A stretch of DNA of 64,000 nucleotides, from assembly GCF_016801865.2 (NCBI RefSeq), contig NC_068937.1, positions 68,427,930 to 68,491,929 of the forward strand, read 5' to 3'. Below, piece by piece: positions 20,911 to 33,044 of the stretch (position 1 is its first letter; each line of letters begins with the position of its first letter). The position numbers and the translations under genes were made by a program. This stretch comes from Culex pipiens pallens (Eukaryota; Arthropoda; Insecta; Diptera; Culicidae). Below the pieces are notes generated by a model. It was not told where the DNA came from. It saw only the letters and a list, made by a program, of their open reading frames with translations, and did no database searches.

Positions 20911-22395
20911 CTTTTTGCCCGAGGCCAGCTTCTTGTACACCGGGCAATTAAAGCCACCCGTCGCATGGCTATTGCCATCGCCTTCTTTACAGAGCACGCA
21001 CTTCGGCTTATTTTTGCAGTCTCTTGCCATGTGGCCTTCTCTACCACATCTTCTGCAACTGTTGGTTCGATCGGGACCGTCGCAATTTCTCGCCTGGTGG
21101 CCGAAACCCATACAGCGGAAACACCTCGTCATCTGCTGGGTCACTCGAGGAACAGGCCTCAGTGGGCACACCGACCACCCTACTTTGACCTTGCCGGCTT
21201 CCAGCAGCTTAGACGCTGAAGGCATCGATAGTCGGATCGACGCAATTTGCGTGCCGCCGTAGGCTTTCCTCAACCGGATTGCCATCGGTGTCGTACGGTC
21301 ATCCAGAAGAACGATCAGCGCATCTTCTAGCTCTTCCTCCGTCGTGATCTCGTCCAGGTTCCTGCACTCAATCGTTGTCTCCGGCGATAGCGCCCTTACC
21401 TTCGACTCGTAGCCTACGGCTTTCTCGACGAGGGACTTAAAAGCTGAGCTCTTGACCGCGGGGTCATTCTTCAGCTCAAAAAGCATCGCTCCGGTCTGTG
21501 TGCGCCTGGTTTTAACCACGTTCTCGCCAAGCTCCTTGAGTTCCGGATCGGTTCGTACTTTCCGGAGGAGGTCTGCGTACGAAACACCTTCCTTCACCTC
21601 GACCACCAAAGCCTCGCCTTTGTTACGCTCCCTGCGAAACTTGGGGTTTTGGGTGTCCTCGTTCTGCTTCCCTTTTTTCTTCCGCTTCTTTTTCTTGACC
21701 TTCTCCCATTCCTCCTTCCCTGGGTCTGGTTCTGGCTCCTTCGCTGGGTCCGGACTGTCTCCATTCCCCTGCTTCTGCTTCTTTGCATCCTCCTCCTCTC
21801 CAGGCGTTTCCCTGTCCCTTTTAGAGCCTGGGCCGGGCGGCGTTTTCGGTTCTTTCTCCCGTAGCGCTTCCTCCTCCAGTTTTGCGTTAAGCGTTTCTTC
21901 GGCTCTTTCAGCTCTGAGCTTCAGTGAATTCCGCGTCACCACCAGCGAGCTGTTCTCGCGCTCTGCGGCATTCATGGCTGCCTTGACTCCATTCACCATC
22001 TGCTTGATTCTGGTGTGGACGTTGTTTTTGTCCTTGATGAAATCAAAGAGTTCGTTAACCCTCCTTCTGACCTCCTGCAACGCGGTCCTTCCGAGCAGGA
22101 CTCCGTCCTGAGGGGTACTGCCGGCGAAGTTCAACAAGGATGACTTGGGAGTCTCCTCTCCAATTACTCCTATCTGCTGACTTGAAGCAGCCGCCTGGTT
22201 CAACACTGGGGATCTCAACACCTTCCCGCTTCCACGGAACGCGCTCGCCACTCCGCCTGCTGTGTCGCCGCCGTTTGACTCGCCTCCTGTCATTTCGACG
22301 TTTGCGTCCTCTCCTACCTCCGTGTTTTCCGATGCTTGGGGCGCATCGGGACCCTTTTGTTGGTTTGTTTCACTTGTCTTCATTTTGAATCCCAC
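20908..22395 (-). CDS. R1-clade ORF1: gag-like RNA-binding protein
   Basis: A 495-residue protein. It has an acidic, low-complexity N-terminal part, a helical charged stretch (about 95-175), a Lys-rich basic patch (KKKKRKKKGKQ, about residue 235), and three CCHC knuckles near the C-terminus: CFRCMGFGHQARNC (about 423), CRRCGREGHMARDC and CVLCKEGDGNSHATGGFNC. Such proteins coat element RNA and carry it to the target. The stop TAA shares its A with the ORF2 ATG, which suggests termination-reinitiation coupling. Confidence 0.95.
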   Translation of the reverse strand: MGFKMKTSETNQQKGPDAPQASENTEVGEDANVEMTGGESNGGDTAGGVASAFRGSGKVLRSPVLNQAAASSQQIGVIGEETPKSSLLNFAGSTPQDGVLLGRTALQEVRRRVNELFDFIKDKNNVHTRIKQMVNGVKAAMNAAERENSSLVVTRNSLKLRAERAEETLNAKLEEEALREKEPKTPPGPGSKRDRETPGEEEDAKKQKQGNGDSPDPAKEPEPDPGKEEWEKVKKKKRKKKGKQNEDTQNPKFRRERNKGEALVVEVKEGVSYADLLRKVRTDPELKELGENVVKTRRTQTGAMLFELKNDPAVKSSAFKSLVEKAVGYESKVRALSPETTIECRNLDEITTEEELEDALIVLLDDRTTPMAIRLRKAYGGTQIASIRLSMPSASKLLEAGKVKVGWSVCPLRPVPRVTQQMTRCFRCMGFGHQARNCDGPDRTNSCRRCGREGHMARDCKNKPKCVLCKEGDGNSHATGGFNCPVYKKLASGKK

Positions 22396-23071
<676 letters not shown>

Positions 23072-23423
23072 TCCAATCCAATACCCGCTAACCGGTAGCG
23101 ATATTATGGGAAAGTATAGTTTGTATCAGACTTTGTATATGCCGAATGCTGATACAACTTATCTCAGTCCCGGGTATTAGGTGGTGATAGCCCTCGCGCT
23201 GCTTCCAACGACCCGTTTCAGAATGACAGAGCTCCTTGCGGTCCAATTCCGAGGTCGCTGGGCATTGTTCGGCCCCGCCTAAACATAGAAGCAAGCATCT
23301 GAAGGAAACTCGATCTATATTTAGACTTCCAATCCCGTCAGGCAAATCAAGGATCAGCGCGTATTTAATATGAGAAGATAACATGTTTCAACACTACGGA
23401 TCATTTCACTGCTAGAGTATAAA

Positions 23424-23496
23424 TCTTCTTATGGCCGACTGCTTAGCGTCCCAGACCACCAATCCAAAGGCGTGAGTTCGAATCCCATCTGATTCT
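23424..23496 (+). other. tRNA-like unit 1
   Basis: Box A-like TGGCCGACTGC and box B AGTTCGAATCC stand at tRNA spacing on the plus strand. The anticodon arm is degenerate. It is part of the composite retroposon. Confidence 0.5.
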
Positions 23497-23548
23497 TTTT
23501 CGTTTTTGTTCATATTCAAAGTTCAATTTTCTGATTCCAAATTTCAAA

Positions 23549-23621
23549 GGTACCGACCGGGATTTGATCCCTGAACCTTCTGCTTGTGAGGCAGAAGGCG
23601 TAACCATTAAGCCACGGAGCC
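23549..23621 (-). other. tRNA-Val(CAC)-like unit 2
   Basis: The minus strand reads GGCTCCGTGGCTTAATGGTT (box A TGGCTTAATGG). Next comes a strong anticodon stem CTTCTGC/GCAGAAG around CTCACAA (anticodon CAC), then box B-like GGATCAAATCC. The acceptor stem pairs at about 5 of 7 positions. This is a tRNA-derived relic. Confidence 0.6.
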
Positions 23622-23683
23622 GGTTCGATCCTCCGTCCTTTGGATTGGTAAGCAAAAATGCTAACCACTAGGCCATGACGACT
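23622..23683 (-). other. tRNA-like unit 3
   Basis: Box A TGGCCTAGTGG and a GGATCGAACC box B on the minus strand, directly abutting unit 2. Its 3' part also occurs at 17311-17334 beside the (TG)n tract. Confidence 0.5.
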
Positions 23684-24171
23684 TGGTGAGCGTGGACTGG
23701 AATTAAGAATACTGTTACAGAGAGCGAGTTGTGGCGCTATAACCACGGCAAATAGTGTCCAGGGCATTCGTGGAAATACAATGTCCCATCCCAGAGGGTC
23801 CCGGAGTACCAAACCTTCTTAGCATGGTGCTCCCAACGAATACAACCAAATCTCGGAGCGTATGGTGGTGTGTCCCCACGCTTCTTCCTCCCCTGTCGAT
23901 TCAGAATTGTGTTGTTGTTCGAACACTCAGTGCTCAAACTCAACCCAATTACGAGTCATCTCTGCGATACGGCTTTACGCAGTAGGCCTGGCCGTTTAAC
24001 GCTTGTGATGTTTCAATGCATTTCGATGCAATGGTGCACTACAAATATTAATAAATGACAAGAAGAGTGCTAGGCGTCATCTAACCTAAGGCACTCTTCA
24101 GGATCCCTTCGAAAGATTGGCTGCGCTAGGGTCTGATTAGATTAGATTAGATTAAAAAAAATCATAGGGGC

Positions 24172-25790
24172 GCTTCCAGTCAATTTTTCATTTCCAGAAT
24201 TTGCATGATTTTTTAAGTCGTAGTTGTTGAGAATATGCCCTCTAGTCAAATTTTCAATGTTGAGAATATGTTTAAAAAAATTAGGTCGTAGGGGCGCCTC
24301 CAGTTAAATTTTCATATTGAGAATTTTCATAAAAAGGTTTCATTCATAGTCATAGGTCAGGTTTTCATAATAAGAATATGTATGATTTTTTTAAGTCATA
24401 AGAGCGCCTACAGTCAAATTTTCATTATAAAATTTGTATGTTTTTTTTTTAAAGTCGTAGGGGCGCCTCCAGTCAAATTTTTATATGGCATTTTCGTATT
24501 GAAAAAAAAAATTAGTCTTAGGGGCGCCTCCAGTTAAATTTCCATAATTTTCATAAAAATGTTCATTCATAGGGGCGCCTCCAGTCAAATTTTTCATATC
24601 GAGAATTTGCATGATTTTTTTAAGTAATAAGGGTGCCTCCAGTAAAATTTTCATAACAAAATTTGTATGATTTTTTTAAAGTCGTAGGGGCGCCTCTATT
24701 TAGTTTTTCATATCGAGAATTTGCATGATTTTTTTAAGTCGTAGGGGCGCTTCCAGTCAAATTTTTATATTGCATATTCGTATTGAAAAAAAATAAGTCT
24801 TAGGGGCGCCTCCAGTTAAATTTTCATAATTTTCATGAAAATGTTTTAGTTAATGGGGACGCCTCCAGTCAAATTTTTCATATCGAGAATTTGCATGATT
24901 TTTTTAAGTCATGAGGGCGCCTCCAGTCAAATTTTCATATTGAATATTCGTATTGAAAAAAATAAGTCTTAGGGGCGCCTCCAGTTAAATTTTCATAATT
25001 TTCATAAACATGTTTTAGTCATAGGGGCGCCTCCAGTCAAATTTTTCATATTGAGAATTTGCATGATTTTTTAAGTCATAGAGGCACCTCCAGTCAAATT
25101 TTTATATTGCATATTCGTATTGAAAAAAAATCAAGTCTTAGGGGCGCCTCCAGCTAAATTGTCATAATTTTCATAACAATGCTTTAGTCATTAGGGCGCC
25201 TCCATTCAAATTTTTCATATTGAGAATTTGCATGATTTTATTAAGTCGTAGGGGCGCATCCAGTCAAATTTTCATATTGCATATTCGATTGAAAAAAAAT
25301 CAAGTCTTAGGGGAGCCTCCAGTTAAGTTTTCATAATTTCCATAACAATGCTTTAGTCATTAGGGCGCCTCCAGTCAAATTTTCATATTGCATATTCGTA
25401 TTGAAAAAAATCAAGTCTTAGGGGCGCCTCCAGTTAAATTTTCATAATTTTCATAACAATGATTTAGTCATTAGGGCGCCTCCAGTAAAATTTTTCATAT
25501 CGAGAATTTTCATGATTTTTTCAAGTCATAAGGGCGCCTCCAGTCAATTTTTATAATAAAATTGATATGATTTTTTTTAAGTCGTAGGGGCGCCTCCATT
25601 CAATTTTTCATATCGAGAATTTGCATGATTTGTTTAAGACGTAGGGGCGCCTCCAGTCAAATTTTGATATTGCATATTAGTATTGAAAAAAATTAAGTCT
25701 TAGGGGCGCGTCCAGTTAAATGTTCATAATTTTCATAAAAATGTTTTAGTCATTAGGGCGCCTCCAGTCAAATTTTTCATATCGATTTGA
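24172..25790. repeat. 57-bp tandem array, right part, with about 170-bp higher-order repeat
   Basis: About 28 units share GGGGCGCCTCCAGT(C/T)AAATT. Three subtypes alternate: one with ATATCGAGAATTTGCATGAT, one with GCATATTCGTATTGAAAAAA and one with ATAATTTTCATAAAAATGTT. Several consecutive triplets give a period near 170 bp. It continues the array at 16540-17143. Confidence 0.92.
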
Positions 25791-25931
25791 AAAAAATCTC
25801 TTTGGCATTTTAGCAAAAGAACGAAAAAAAAATCGCCCCTTCGGGCCCAGGGGCGCATAGGGTGTAACTAACTTAATTTGCCAGGGGGGGGGGGTTAAAC
25901 CCCTAAAACCCCCCCCTTGTACACGGCCCTG

Positions 25932-26620
25932 ACGCTTACGTCAAATGACTTGCTCGCTTCGCCCAAATCTTCTAAATGCTTCGACAGTAGCCGAAATGGT
26001 CTTGACACTTCTTGCTCTTCAGCTTCTACTCCAGCTCCTACAGATTTCTGGCCGCGGCCTGCTTGCGTTCCATCTCCCTTCACAGGTTCTCCTCGCGACG
26101 CAACTTGAGATGTTCCTTGACCTCGGCGTCCAGTTCACGACCTCCGACGCCGGCGTAGCCATTCTGTTGCGTAAGCTTTGGCGGTTGACAGATGGCCGAT
26201 GGTGGGCCGCTGAACGACAATCCTTCGCTCCATGAACGGAGTCGCCGCCGACGAAGAGTCCCACCGGTGACCGTCGTTATACCGGGGCTGTCGGTTGGCC
26301 AACCTTGGAGGTTGCAATTGTTCGCGAGGCTCGTTCGGGTGTGACCATTCCAATACAGGTTTGAGTACATTTGCAAGACTTTATGAAGGAGGAAACCTTT
26401 CTAACCGTGGAACTGGCACTGTCATCTGGGAGTTAGTTTTGTACTGGGTCAGCATATGGTCTTCCGGCCGCCGAGACTTCTTTTAAGCTTCCTTCTTGAT
26501 CTCGGTGTCAGAACGTGCCTCGTAATGTTGACCACGCGTCCGAGGAGTCCCGATCTGTGCCGATGCCATTGATGTTGCTGGTTCTAGTCCAAGATGACTT
26601 TACAAATAAAGATGCTGCTA
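25932..26620 (-). pseudogene. Unidentified broken gene fragment
   Basis: Minus-strand frames read protein-like but are interrupted. One gives ELDAEVKEHLKLRREENL and REMERKQAAARNL with stops between; another gives QPPRLANRQPRYNDGH. The composition suggests a charged coiled-coil part after a Pro/Arg-rich part. No family was recognised. The Ty3/gypsy element inserted beside it at 26625. Confidence 0.4.
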
Positions 26621-26624
26621 ACCT

Positions 26625-28650
26625 TGTAACGATTCTGCGTTGCACACGAAACGTTCAACAGCTTAAGCGCCACTTCCAAACGGAAGGCTGTTGTCGCAGT
26701 TGGAGGTCCGGCTAGAAACTCTCTCTTCGGGCAGGCTAAAACGGAGTGGCACCAACCAAAATGTTCATCAAACTAACCCAAAACTAAAGACCGAAAACTA
26801 AGATTTTGTACTATTGAAAATTGTGAAAGAAAACCAAGATTTGAGCCGATATTTGTGTGTATTTATTGATTTAGCTGAAACTATTGCGATATGTGACTTC
26901 GTTTACCAACTGACTTCGACCCAAGTTCACTAAGGACCGATTAAATTTGTATTATTTGTATTAAAAGAAAAGAATAAAGATTATATTTTATCTCTCAGAT
27001 TAAAAGAAAAAAACTGAGGCCAGAAACTTTTGTAGTTTTGATTATATTTTTTTATTGGGAGGAAAAGCCAAGCTAAAAAACCTCCATCTTTTGCGTGGAC
27101 AATTCAACTCAGTCCAGGTGTGATCCTAATCCTTTTTCCCTACTCCTTCTGACCGCTAAACGTCCCTATTTCCCTATCCGGTTCCTAAACGTCCCTACGG
27201 AGTTCGTTACTTGCGATTTGTGCGGTGCTCCCACGATGTGTCGACAATTCCGGTCCGATGTCGGCTGGACCGATCGGCGAAGGCGGGCCGATTCTTGAAG
27301 CGTGTGAGGCGAGGCGAGGCGTTACCGGCTCAGGCGTACGGTTGAGCGCCGGCGCGTGTTGTTGTTGCGGCTTTGGCGTCCTGCCGATAGATGGTGCTAG
27401 TTGTCGGGGCTTAAATCGGTCAAATGCACATGTGTTGGTGGGTCAGTGTATGCTGAGGGGCGTCATTGATCCAACAAGGACCTGCTACCAACTCAGGCGT
27501 GCGTTTCCGGAAGTTGTGGGAGTATTGAGCCGAAGCTAACCCACCCCGAAAGCAAGCACGTGGCAGAGGGGTTACGGACGTGTAGCGTTATCCGATCCCA
27601 CACTGACCTCTAGCGTTCGATCCCAACGTGCTCTCGCTAAAGTGCTACGAGATGGCGTCCTAGACCGACTAAGGCGTTACCGGTGTGACGTTTTTCCGGT
27701 TGCCGCTGGGGGTGGCAATAGAGCTGTGCCAACAGCGAAAAGCGACGGGCTGTCCCCAAATTCCGACACACCAAAAGATTCTCAAAGTTCAAGATTAACA
27801 AACACTTCACTTCCGGTTCCAAAAAACTGCTTCCGATCCAGGATTGCGCTCCCAGACGACCACGTTTGAGCTTTCCAGCTCCAGATAAGCCACCCACGTT
27901 GATGGGTTCCTAAATCAACGTGCACAAACCAATCGAACTAATTAGCGAACTCCAAATTTAAAGCGTCCAAACTAATTCTTACCTTTCTCGCTCGTTCTGA
28001 TTGCGGCGGCCTCACACCTGCAAAATTACTCCTGCCACTAGGCACGATCGCAGATCTGCCTCCAAAATTCTTCACACCTCGACTGCAAAATTTAATTTCA
28101 CAAAATCAAGAACAAATTACAAAACAAAATATTACCAAAACTACCTTGCACAGACGCACTTAGTGCTGTTAACTTTTCAAAAATTATCACTGCCACGATT
28201 TCACCTGATCGCAATTGACGACAATCAGAGGACGCTAAATATCACGGTCGTAAAAATACTTCCAAAACGATCCGGACTGTGTCACGAGTTCTGCCAAAGT
28301 GAACGAGAGTCAGTCTTCATCGCTTGTACGAACCGGCAATCTTAGTTTTCTCCCAAATTTTGATACAAAAGACTTTTCATTTTGCTCTCTTTCTTGTTAA
28401 TTTTCAAGGACAAATTGAGCTTCAAAAAATTTACACAGGAGATGCTTCCCAATTGGCTTTAATTTCAAACCGAACACAATTTGTTTAAAAATCATTTATT
28501 TCGAGTAAAACGGTGCAAAATAGGGTTTCTGCTATCCTCCCATAGGTGGCGACGATCAAAAGCAAAGTTTCCCTAATTTGGTGCGTGTCTTGGCTAACCC
28601 AACATACCATAGCAAACATACATACAGGGACTCACAATGATGTGGTTCCA
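26625..28650 (-). repeat. 3' LTR of the Ty3/gypsy element
   Basis: Matches the 5' LTR base for base apart from a few changes (near 26686, 28188, 28507 and in the terminal bases, TGGAACC instead of TGTAACC when read on the minus strand). Small frames inside it are not supported as genes. Confidence 0.96.
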
Positions 28651-29609
28651 ACTAAACTTATCAAACTTTCCAACTTTTCTTTACCATTCCAACATTTTGA
28701 CCACTTAACTTATCTGCACTCCCACTGTGCAACATAGCGTTACCAAAACATAAAATCATAACGCCAATCCAACTGGCATTCAACGCAAACACTCAAAGCA
28801 GCAGAGAAATGTCAAACTGTCAAACCAAAACAAAATGTGCTTCCCAAAATTTACTTTCTGAAGCGAATTCCAAAAGTTTACTGAAATTTTACAATTTAAA
28901 CCGGGCTATTGACTCTAAATTTAACTAAGAACTGAAGCTAAAGTGCAGATCTACTGAGTAAGTATAAACCCAAAGTGAAAAACGTTGCAAAAAAGGCCAA
29001 AATTTAAAGGTGAATGTTTGTTTACAAAGCGAAACATTCCCTGCTAACTAAACCCAACCAAACTTTCATCTCATTCATAACATTTTCTATCATTCTAGGT
29101 ACAAGGACAACTAAATTTACTACAAATTAAAACAAATTGGTTACTTTGGGCGTAGGAAATGGTAAGCTAAAGTGAAATTTGATTGCATCTCGACCACGGC
29201 CCATTTCACGCAAGAAAGTTCCTCAGAAAAGAGTGTTTTGATTTGTTTACGTTCTAGTTTGAGCTCATCGAGACTCATTCATAGCTTTACTTTCTAAAGG
29301 CCACGAAATTGTGCCTGATTTGTGTGTGGGAACACCTCAAAAGAGTATTTTTCTGGCTGAAGATTTCATAATATCTTCAATTGTGTTTATGCGACCCACG
29401 TCAGCATAGTCATAGCTTGCTTATTCCTAGCAACTAACTCGTGTTGCGTAACTTAACCTAAACGACTGAGGAAACTCGTGGACATCTCAAATCGTGCTGA
29501 ACCGTATCACCAATGATGTGTTTTATTAGGCTTAATCTTTGTGTGTGCACTTCCGGTAAAAAGTGCAGTCATAGCTTTTTGTTTTCTAATCCGATTTTTC
29601 CCAACTGAC
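28651..29609 (-). other. Non-coding 3' internal region of the Ty3/gypsy element
   Basis: Lies between the pol stop and the 3' LTR. No env-like frame. The sequence next to the LTR is only loosely purine-rich on the minus strand (AAAGAAAAGTTGGAAAG), so the polypurine tract is not sharply defined. Confidence 0.7.
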
Positions 29610-32600
29610 TTACGCATTCTTAAGGAAGGAACCATGGAATGTTCCCGGAATCCTCCGACCATTCATGTCCTCCAACACGTACGTGTTCGAACCTAATTTC
29701 TCCTTCACTCGAGCCTTCGTGAACTTATTCGCGAACTTGCCAACAAAGTCCTTTGACTTGTCCGACAGGTGGACATTCTTCTTGTACACATCCTGTCCCA
29801 CCTCGAACTGATGACGCTTGTTCGCGCGCAAGTTGTACGGCTGCGAGTAGCGTTGATACGCTTTCGCCAAGTTCTGCCTAACCACTTCGAACAACTTCTC
29901 CATCTCTGCGCTTCGCTTCAGCGGGTCTTCTTCCTCCTCGCTGCTCAGGTGACGCAGGTGATCGTACTCCCTTCCGTTGCTGATCATATTTCGTCCGAAA
30001 TTGACAAAATACGGTGAAAATCCTATGCTGTCGTGAACGCTCGTTCGTATCGCCATGGCAATCGTGTGAACGGACTCGTCCCAGTCACGATGGTTCTTCT
30101 TGTCGTTCAGGGCACACCGGATGGCGGTCACGATGACTCGATTGACGCGTTCCGAGGGATTCGGACTTGGGTGATACACGGCCAAGTTCCAGTGTTGCAC
30201 ACCGTACTTCTCCAGCAGCTTCCGGAACAAATCCGACTTGAACACCTTCGCATTATCTGAAATACAAACGGACGGCGCACCAAAATGCGTGAAAATCAGT
30301 GTTTCCAAGAACTGGCAAACTGCGGGGGCAGTGGCATTCCTCATGCACTGGCACATGACGAACTTAGAATGGAAGTCGCTCACCACCAAAATCCACACGT
30401 TTCCCTTCTTTGACCGCGGATATGGTCCGAGAAAGTCCAACGAAATCATCTCCCAAGGGCGCGAACATAATTTAGGCTTTCCGCAGGTCGGTCTGACGTT
30501 AATATTCGGTATTTTTGACTCCTTGCAGATCTGACACGCGAAGCAGAATCTCTTGACATCGGTGGCGAGTCGCGGCCAATAGAAGCGCTCTCGAACCTTA
30601 CACAACGTCTTCCAGTACCCGAGATGAGCTTCTTCGTGGATCTGACGAATCAACGGCTGACGTTCACACATCGGAACGACCTGTTTCCACCGAAACGCAC
30701 TATCTTCGGCAAGCGACGAACCAGAGATGAACTTGAAGACTTGACCATCAACGACTTTGAAGTCCTTGTACTTATCCGGACACTTCTCGATCTGCGTCTT
30801 CAACCCATCTACGTACGGATCCGGCAAACAGACATCAACGGCGGTGAGACTTCGCGACAGGGCATCAGCAGGTACATTTTCGGTTCCCTTCTTGTACTGG
30901 AGCGTGATGTCGTACTTGGATAGCTTCAAGGCCCAACGAGCGATCCGCGGGGACTTGGACTCGATGCTCATTGTTCGCAAGAAGGTCAGACTCATCGCAT
31001 CTGTCTGGACGACGAACTGACTACCTTCGACGAAGTGCTTGAAGTTCTCGATTGCCAGCAGGACGGCCAAACATTCTCTCTCCGTGGCGCTGTACTTCCG
31101 CTGGGTGCTGGAAAGCTTCTTCGAAAAGTAGGCAATCGTCCGACGTACTCCATCCTGAATCTGGACCAACACAGCACCAATCGCTAAATCCGAGCTGTCT
31201 GTCTCGATCACGAAAGGCAACGCGAAGTTGGGATTCGCTAGAACAGGTGCGGACACCAACGCATTCTTCAACTTCCTAAACGCCTCGTCAGCTTCCGGGG
31301 TCCAACTGAACTTCTTCCGGTCTTTCTTGAGGAGATTTGTTATCGGTGTTGTTATTTCGGAATAGTTTTGTATGAATTTTTGGTAGAACCCTGCCAATCC
31401 CAATAAACGGCGAATGTCCTTGACGGACTGAGGCGGAGCGTAGTCAAGAATTGGCTGGATTTTCGTCCCATCCATGGACAAACCATTTTCCGAAAGAACG
31501 TACCCCAAATAACGAATCTGACGCTGACAAAACTTCGACTTCTGGACGTTGATCGTGAGTCCAGCGGTGCTGAGACGAGACGCAACGGTGCTGATCAGCT
31601 CACAATGATGCTCAAACGATTCGGACGTGATGATAATGTCATCCAGGTACACGTAAACAAACGGCTCGAGATCGTGTCCCAAAACCTTACTCATGAGTCG
31701 GGCCATTGTCGCTGGCGCGTTCGTAAGTCCGAAAGGCATCACCACAAACCGAAACAACCCTTTATTAGTCCGGAAAGCGGTCTTATCCTTCGCAGACTCC
31801 TCCAAGCTGACCTGATAATAGGACTCCGACAGATCTATAACCGAAAAGTAACGCGATCTCTGGATTCTCTGCAGAATTCCGAGCATGTTTGGGAACGGGA
31901 AGTCATCTCGTTTCGTGCACGAGTTCAAACGACGCGAATCCAAGCAGATTCTCCATTTCCCATTCGGCTTCTTGATGGGCAACAACGGGTTCAAAAACTC
32001 GACAGGACCAGCACTTTCCTCGATCACTCCTAAACGCAACATCCGGTCTACTTCTTCATCGATCACTCTCTCGACTACGGGAGACCAACGGTAACTGGGC
32101 AACCGGCGAGGCAGCGTTCCAGGTAGCAGATCGATAGCATGCTGCAGAACACTCGTTCGACCTAATTTTCCTTCGGCTGTAGCCGGAAGTTGGCGGACTG
32201 CTTCGAATAACTGTTGACGTTGCGGAAACGAGAGCGAATGTTCGGTTTCGATATCGGACGGTTGTTGTAGATGGCTTTCCGGAATCTCAATCGTCGGCAT
32301 CTCGAGGCTCTCATCTTCTTCCGGCGGATCGATCAGCGAATCTCCTTCCATCGGGATGATCTGGAAACAAACCGTGCAGTCTTCTTCCGCGAAGAAGTCC
32401 TCGGCGAACACCAAATCGACAGATCGTACAGCAGCAGAATCTTCCTCAACTTCAGTCTCATTCCTGGGCTCCAACAGCTCGGGCGCGACCATTAGCCGGA
32501 AATTGAAAGCTTCCAGAAAGTCTACTCCAAGGATTAGATCTTTCGTAACTTCCGGGACGACTATGGTCGGAATTACACATGTTTTCGATTCGTACGTATA

Positions 32601-33044
32601 CGGAATGTTTACGTAACCGGCACATGTGTATTCGGTACTGTCCGCAGTCTTGATTTTGATGTTACACTTCTGGATCTTGAGGCCAATCTTTCCAATCAGT
32701 TCCAGCGAACTAATGATAGATACACCTGCACCGGTATCTGCTAATCCTTCAACTGTTTCGCCAAGAATGTTAACTGTCAAATGAGGGCATCGTCGGAAAG
32801 TGGTGTTGATGTTGTAGTTCTGATTGAAATAGCGGAAGTTGATAGTGGGAACGTTAGAGATGGGTTCAGCAGAAGATCTGTTCCCTTCGATCTCCATCTC
32901 TAATCGTTTTTTGGCGCGCGAAGGTTGTGTTGGTTCGGGCACACGGACGCGATCGTGTTCTCGTGACCGCAGATGTGACAGAACAGTCTCTTCCGCTGCA
33001 CACAATCTCTCCACATGTGTCCGAGCTGGCGGCAGTTCCAACAC
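29610..33044 (-). CDS. Ty3/gypsy Pol: protease, RT, RNase H, integrase
   Basis: The 1,144-codon frame overlaps gag by 145 bp in the -1 frame; translation most likely enters at the slippery site (32906-32912), so the annotated N-terminal part before it would not be made. Domains: aspartic protease with LADTGAGVSIISS (about residue 100), RT with YLDD (about 468), RNase H with ETDSSD (about 615), integrase zinc finger H-H-C-C (about 805-840) and a catalytic core with D-D-E residues in SLDFLG, SDNAKVF and PSERVNR (about 868, 931, 966). No chromodomain is evident. It copies the RNA genome and inserts the cDNA. Confidence 0.97.
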   Translation of the reverse strand: MLELPPARTHVERLCAAEETVLSHLRSREHDRVRVPEPTQPSRAKKRLEMEIEGNRSSAEPISNVPTINFRYFNQNYNINTTFRRCPHLTVNILGETVEGLADTGAGVSIISSLELIGKIGLKIQKCNIKIKTADSTEYTCAGYVNIPYTYESKTCVIPTIVVPEVTKDLILGVDFLEAFNFRLMVAPELLEPRNETEVEEDSAAVRSVDLVFAEDFFAEEDCTVCFQIIPMEGDSLIDPPEEDESLEMPTIEIPESHLQQPSDIETEHSLSFPQRQQLFEAVRQLPATAEGKLGRTSVLQHAIDLLPGTLPRRLPSYRWSPVVERVIDEEVDRMLRLGVIEESAGPVEFLNPLLPIKKPNGKWRICLDSRRLNSCTKRDDFPFPNMLGILQRIQRSRYFSVIDLSESYYQVSLEESAKDKTAFRTNKGLFRFVVMPFGLTNAPATMARLMSKVLGHDLEPFVYVYLDDIIITSESFEHHCELISTVASRLSTAGLTINVQKSKFCQRQIRYLGYVLSENGLSMDGTKIQPILDYAPPQSVKDIRRLLGLAGFYQKFIQNYSEITTPITNLLKKDRKKFSWTPEADEAFRKLKNALVSAPVLANPNFALPFVIETDSSDLAIGAVLVQIQDGVRRTIAYFSKKLSSTQRKYSATERECLAVLLAIENFKHFVEGSQFVVQTDAMSLTFLRTMSIESKSPRIARWALKLSKYDITLQYKKGTENVPADALSRSLTAVDVCLPDPYVDGLKTQIEKCPDKYKDFKVVDGQVFKFISGSSLAEDSAFRWKQVVPMCERQPLIRQIHEEAHLGYWKTLCKVRERFYWPRLATDVKRFCFACQICKESKIPNINVRPTCGKPKLCSRPWEMISLDFLGPYPRSKKGNVWILVVSDFHSKFVMCQCMRNATAPAVCQFLETLIFTHFGAPSVCISDNAKVFKSDLFRKLLEKYGVQHWNLAVYHPSPNPSERVNRVIVTAIRCALNDKKNHRDWDESVHTIAMAIRTSVHDSIGFSPYFVNFGRNMISNGREYDHLRHLSSEEEEDPLKRSAEMEKLFEVVRQNLAKAYQRYSQPYNLRANKRHQFEVGQDVYKKNVHLSDKSKDFVGKFANKFTKARVKEKLGSNTYVLEDMNGRRIPGTFHGSFLKNA

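Noticed and set aside
24172..25790. CRISPR-like array
   Set aside because: Units are tandem without unique spacers of fixed length, and the genome is clearly eukaryotic.
28651..29609. Envelope gene of the Ty3/gypsy element
   Set aside because: No frame of adequate length or membrane signal was found between pol and the 3' LTR.
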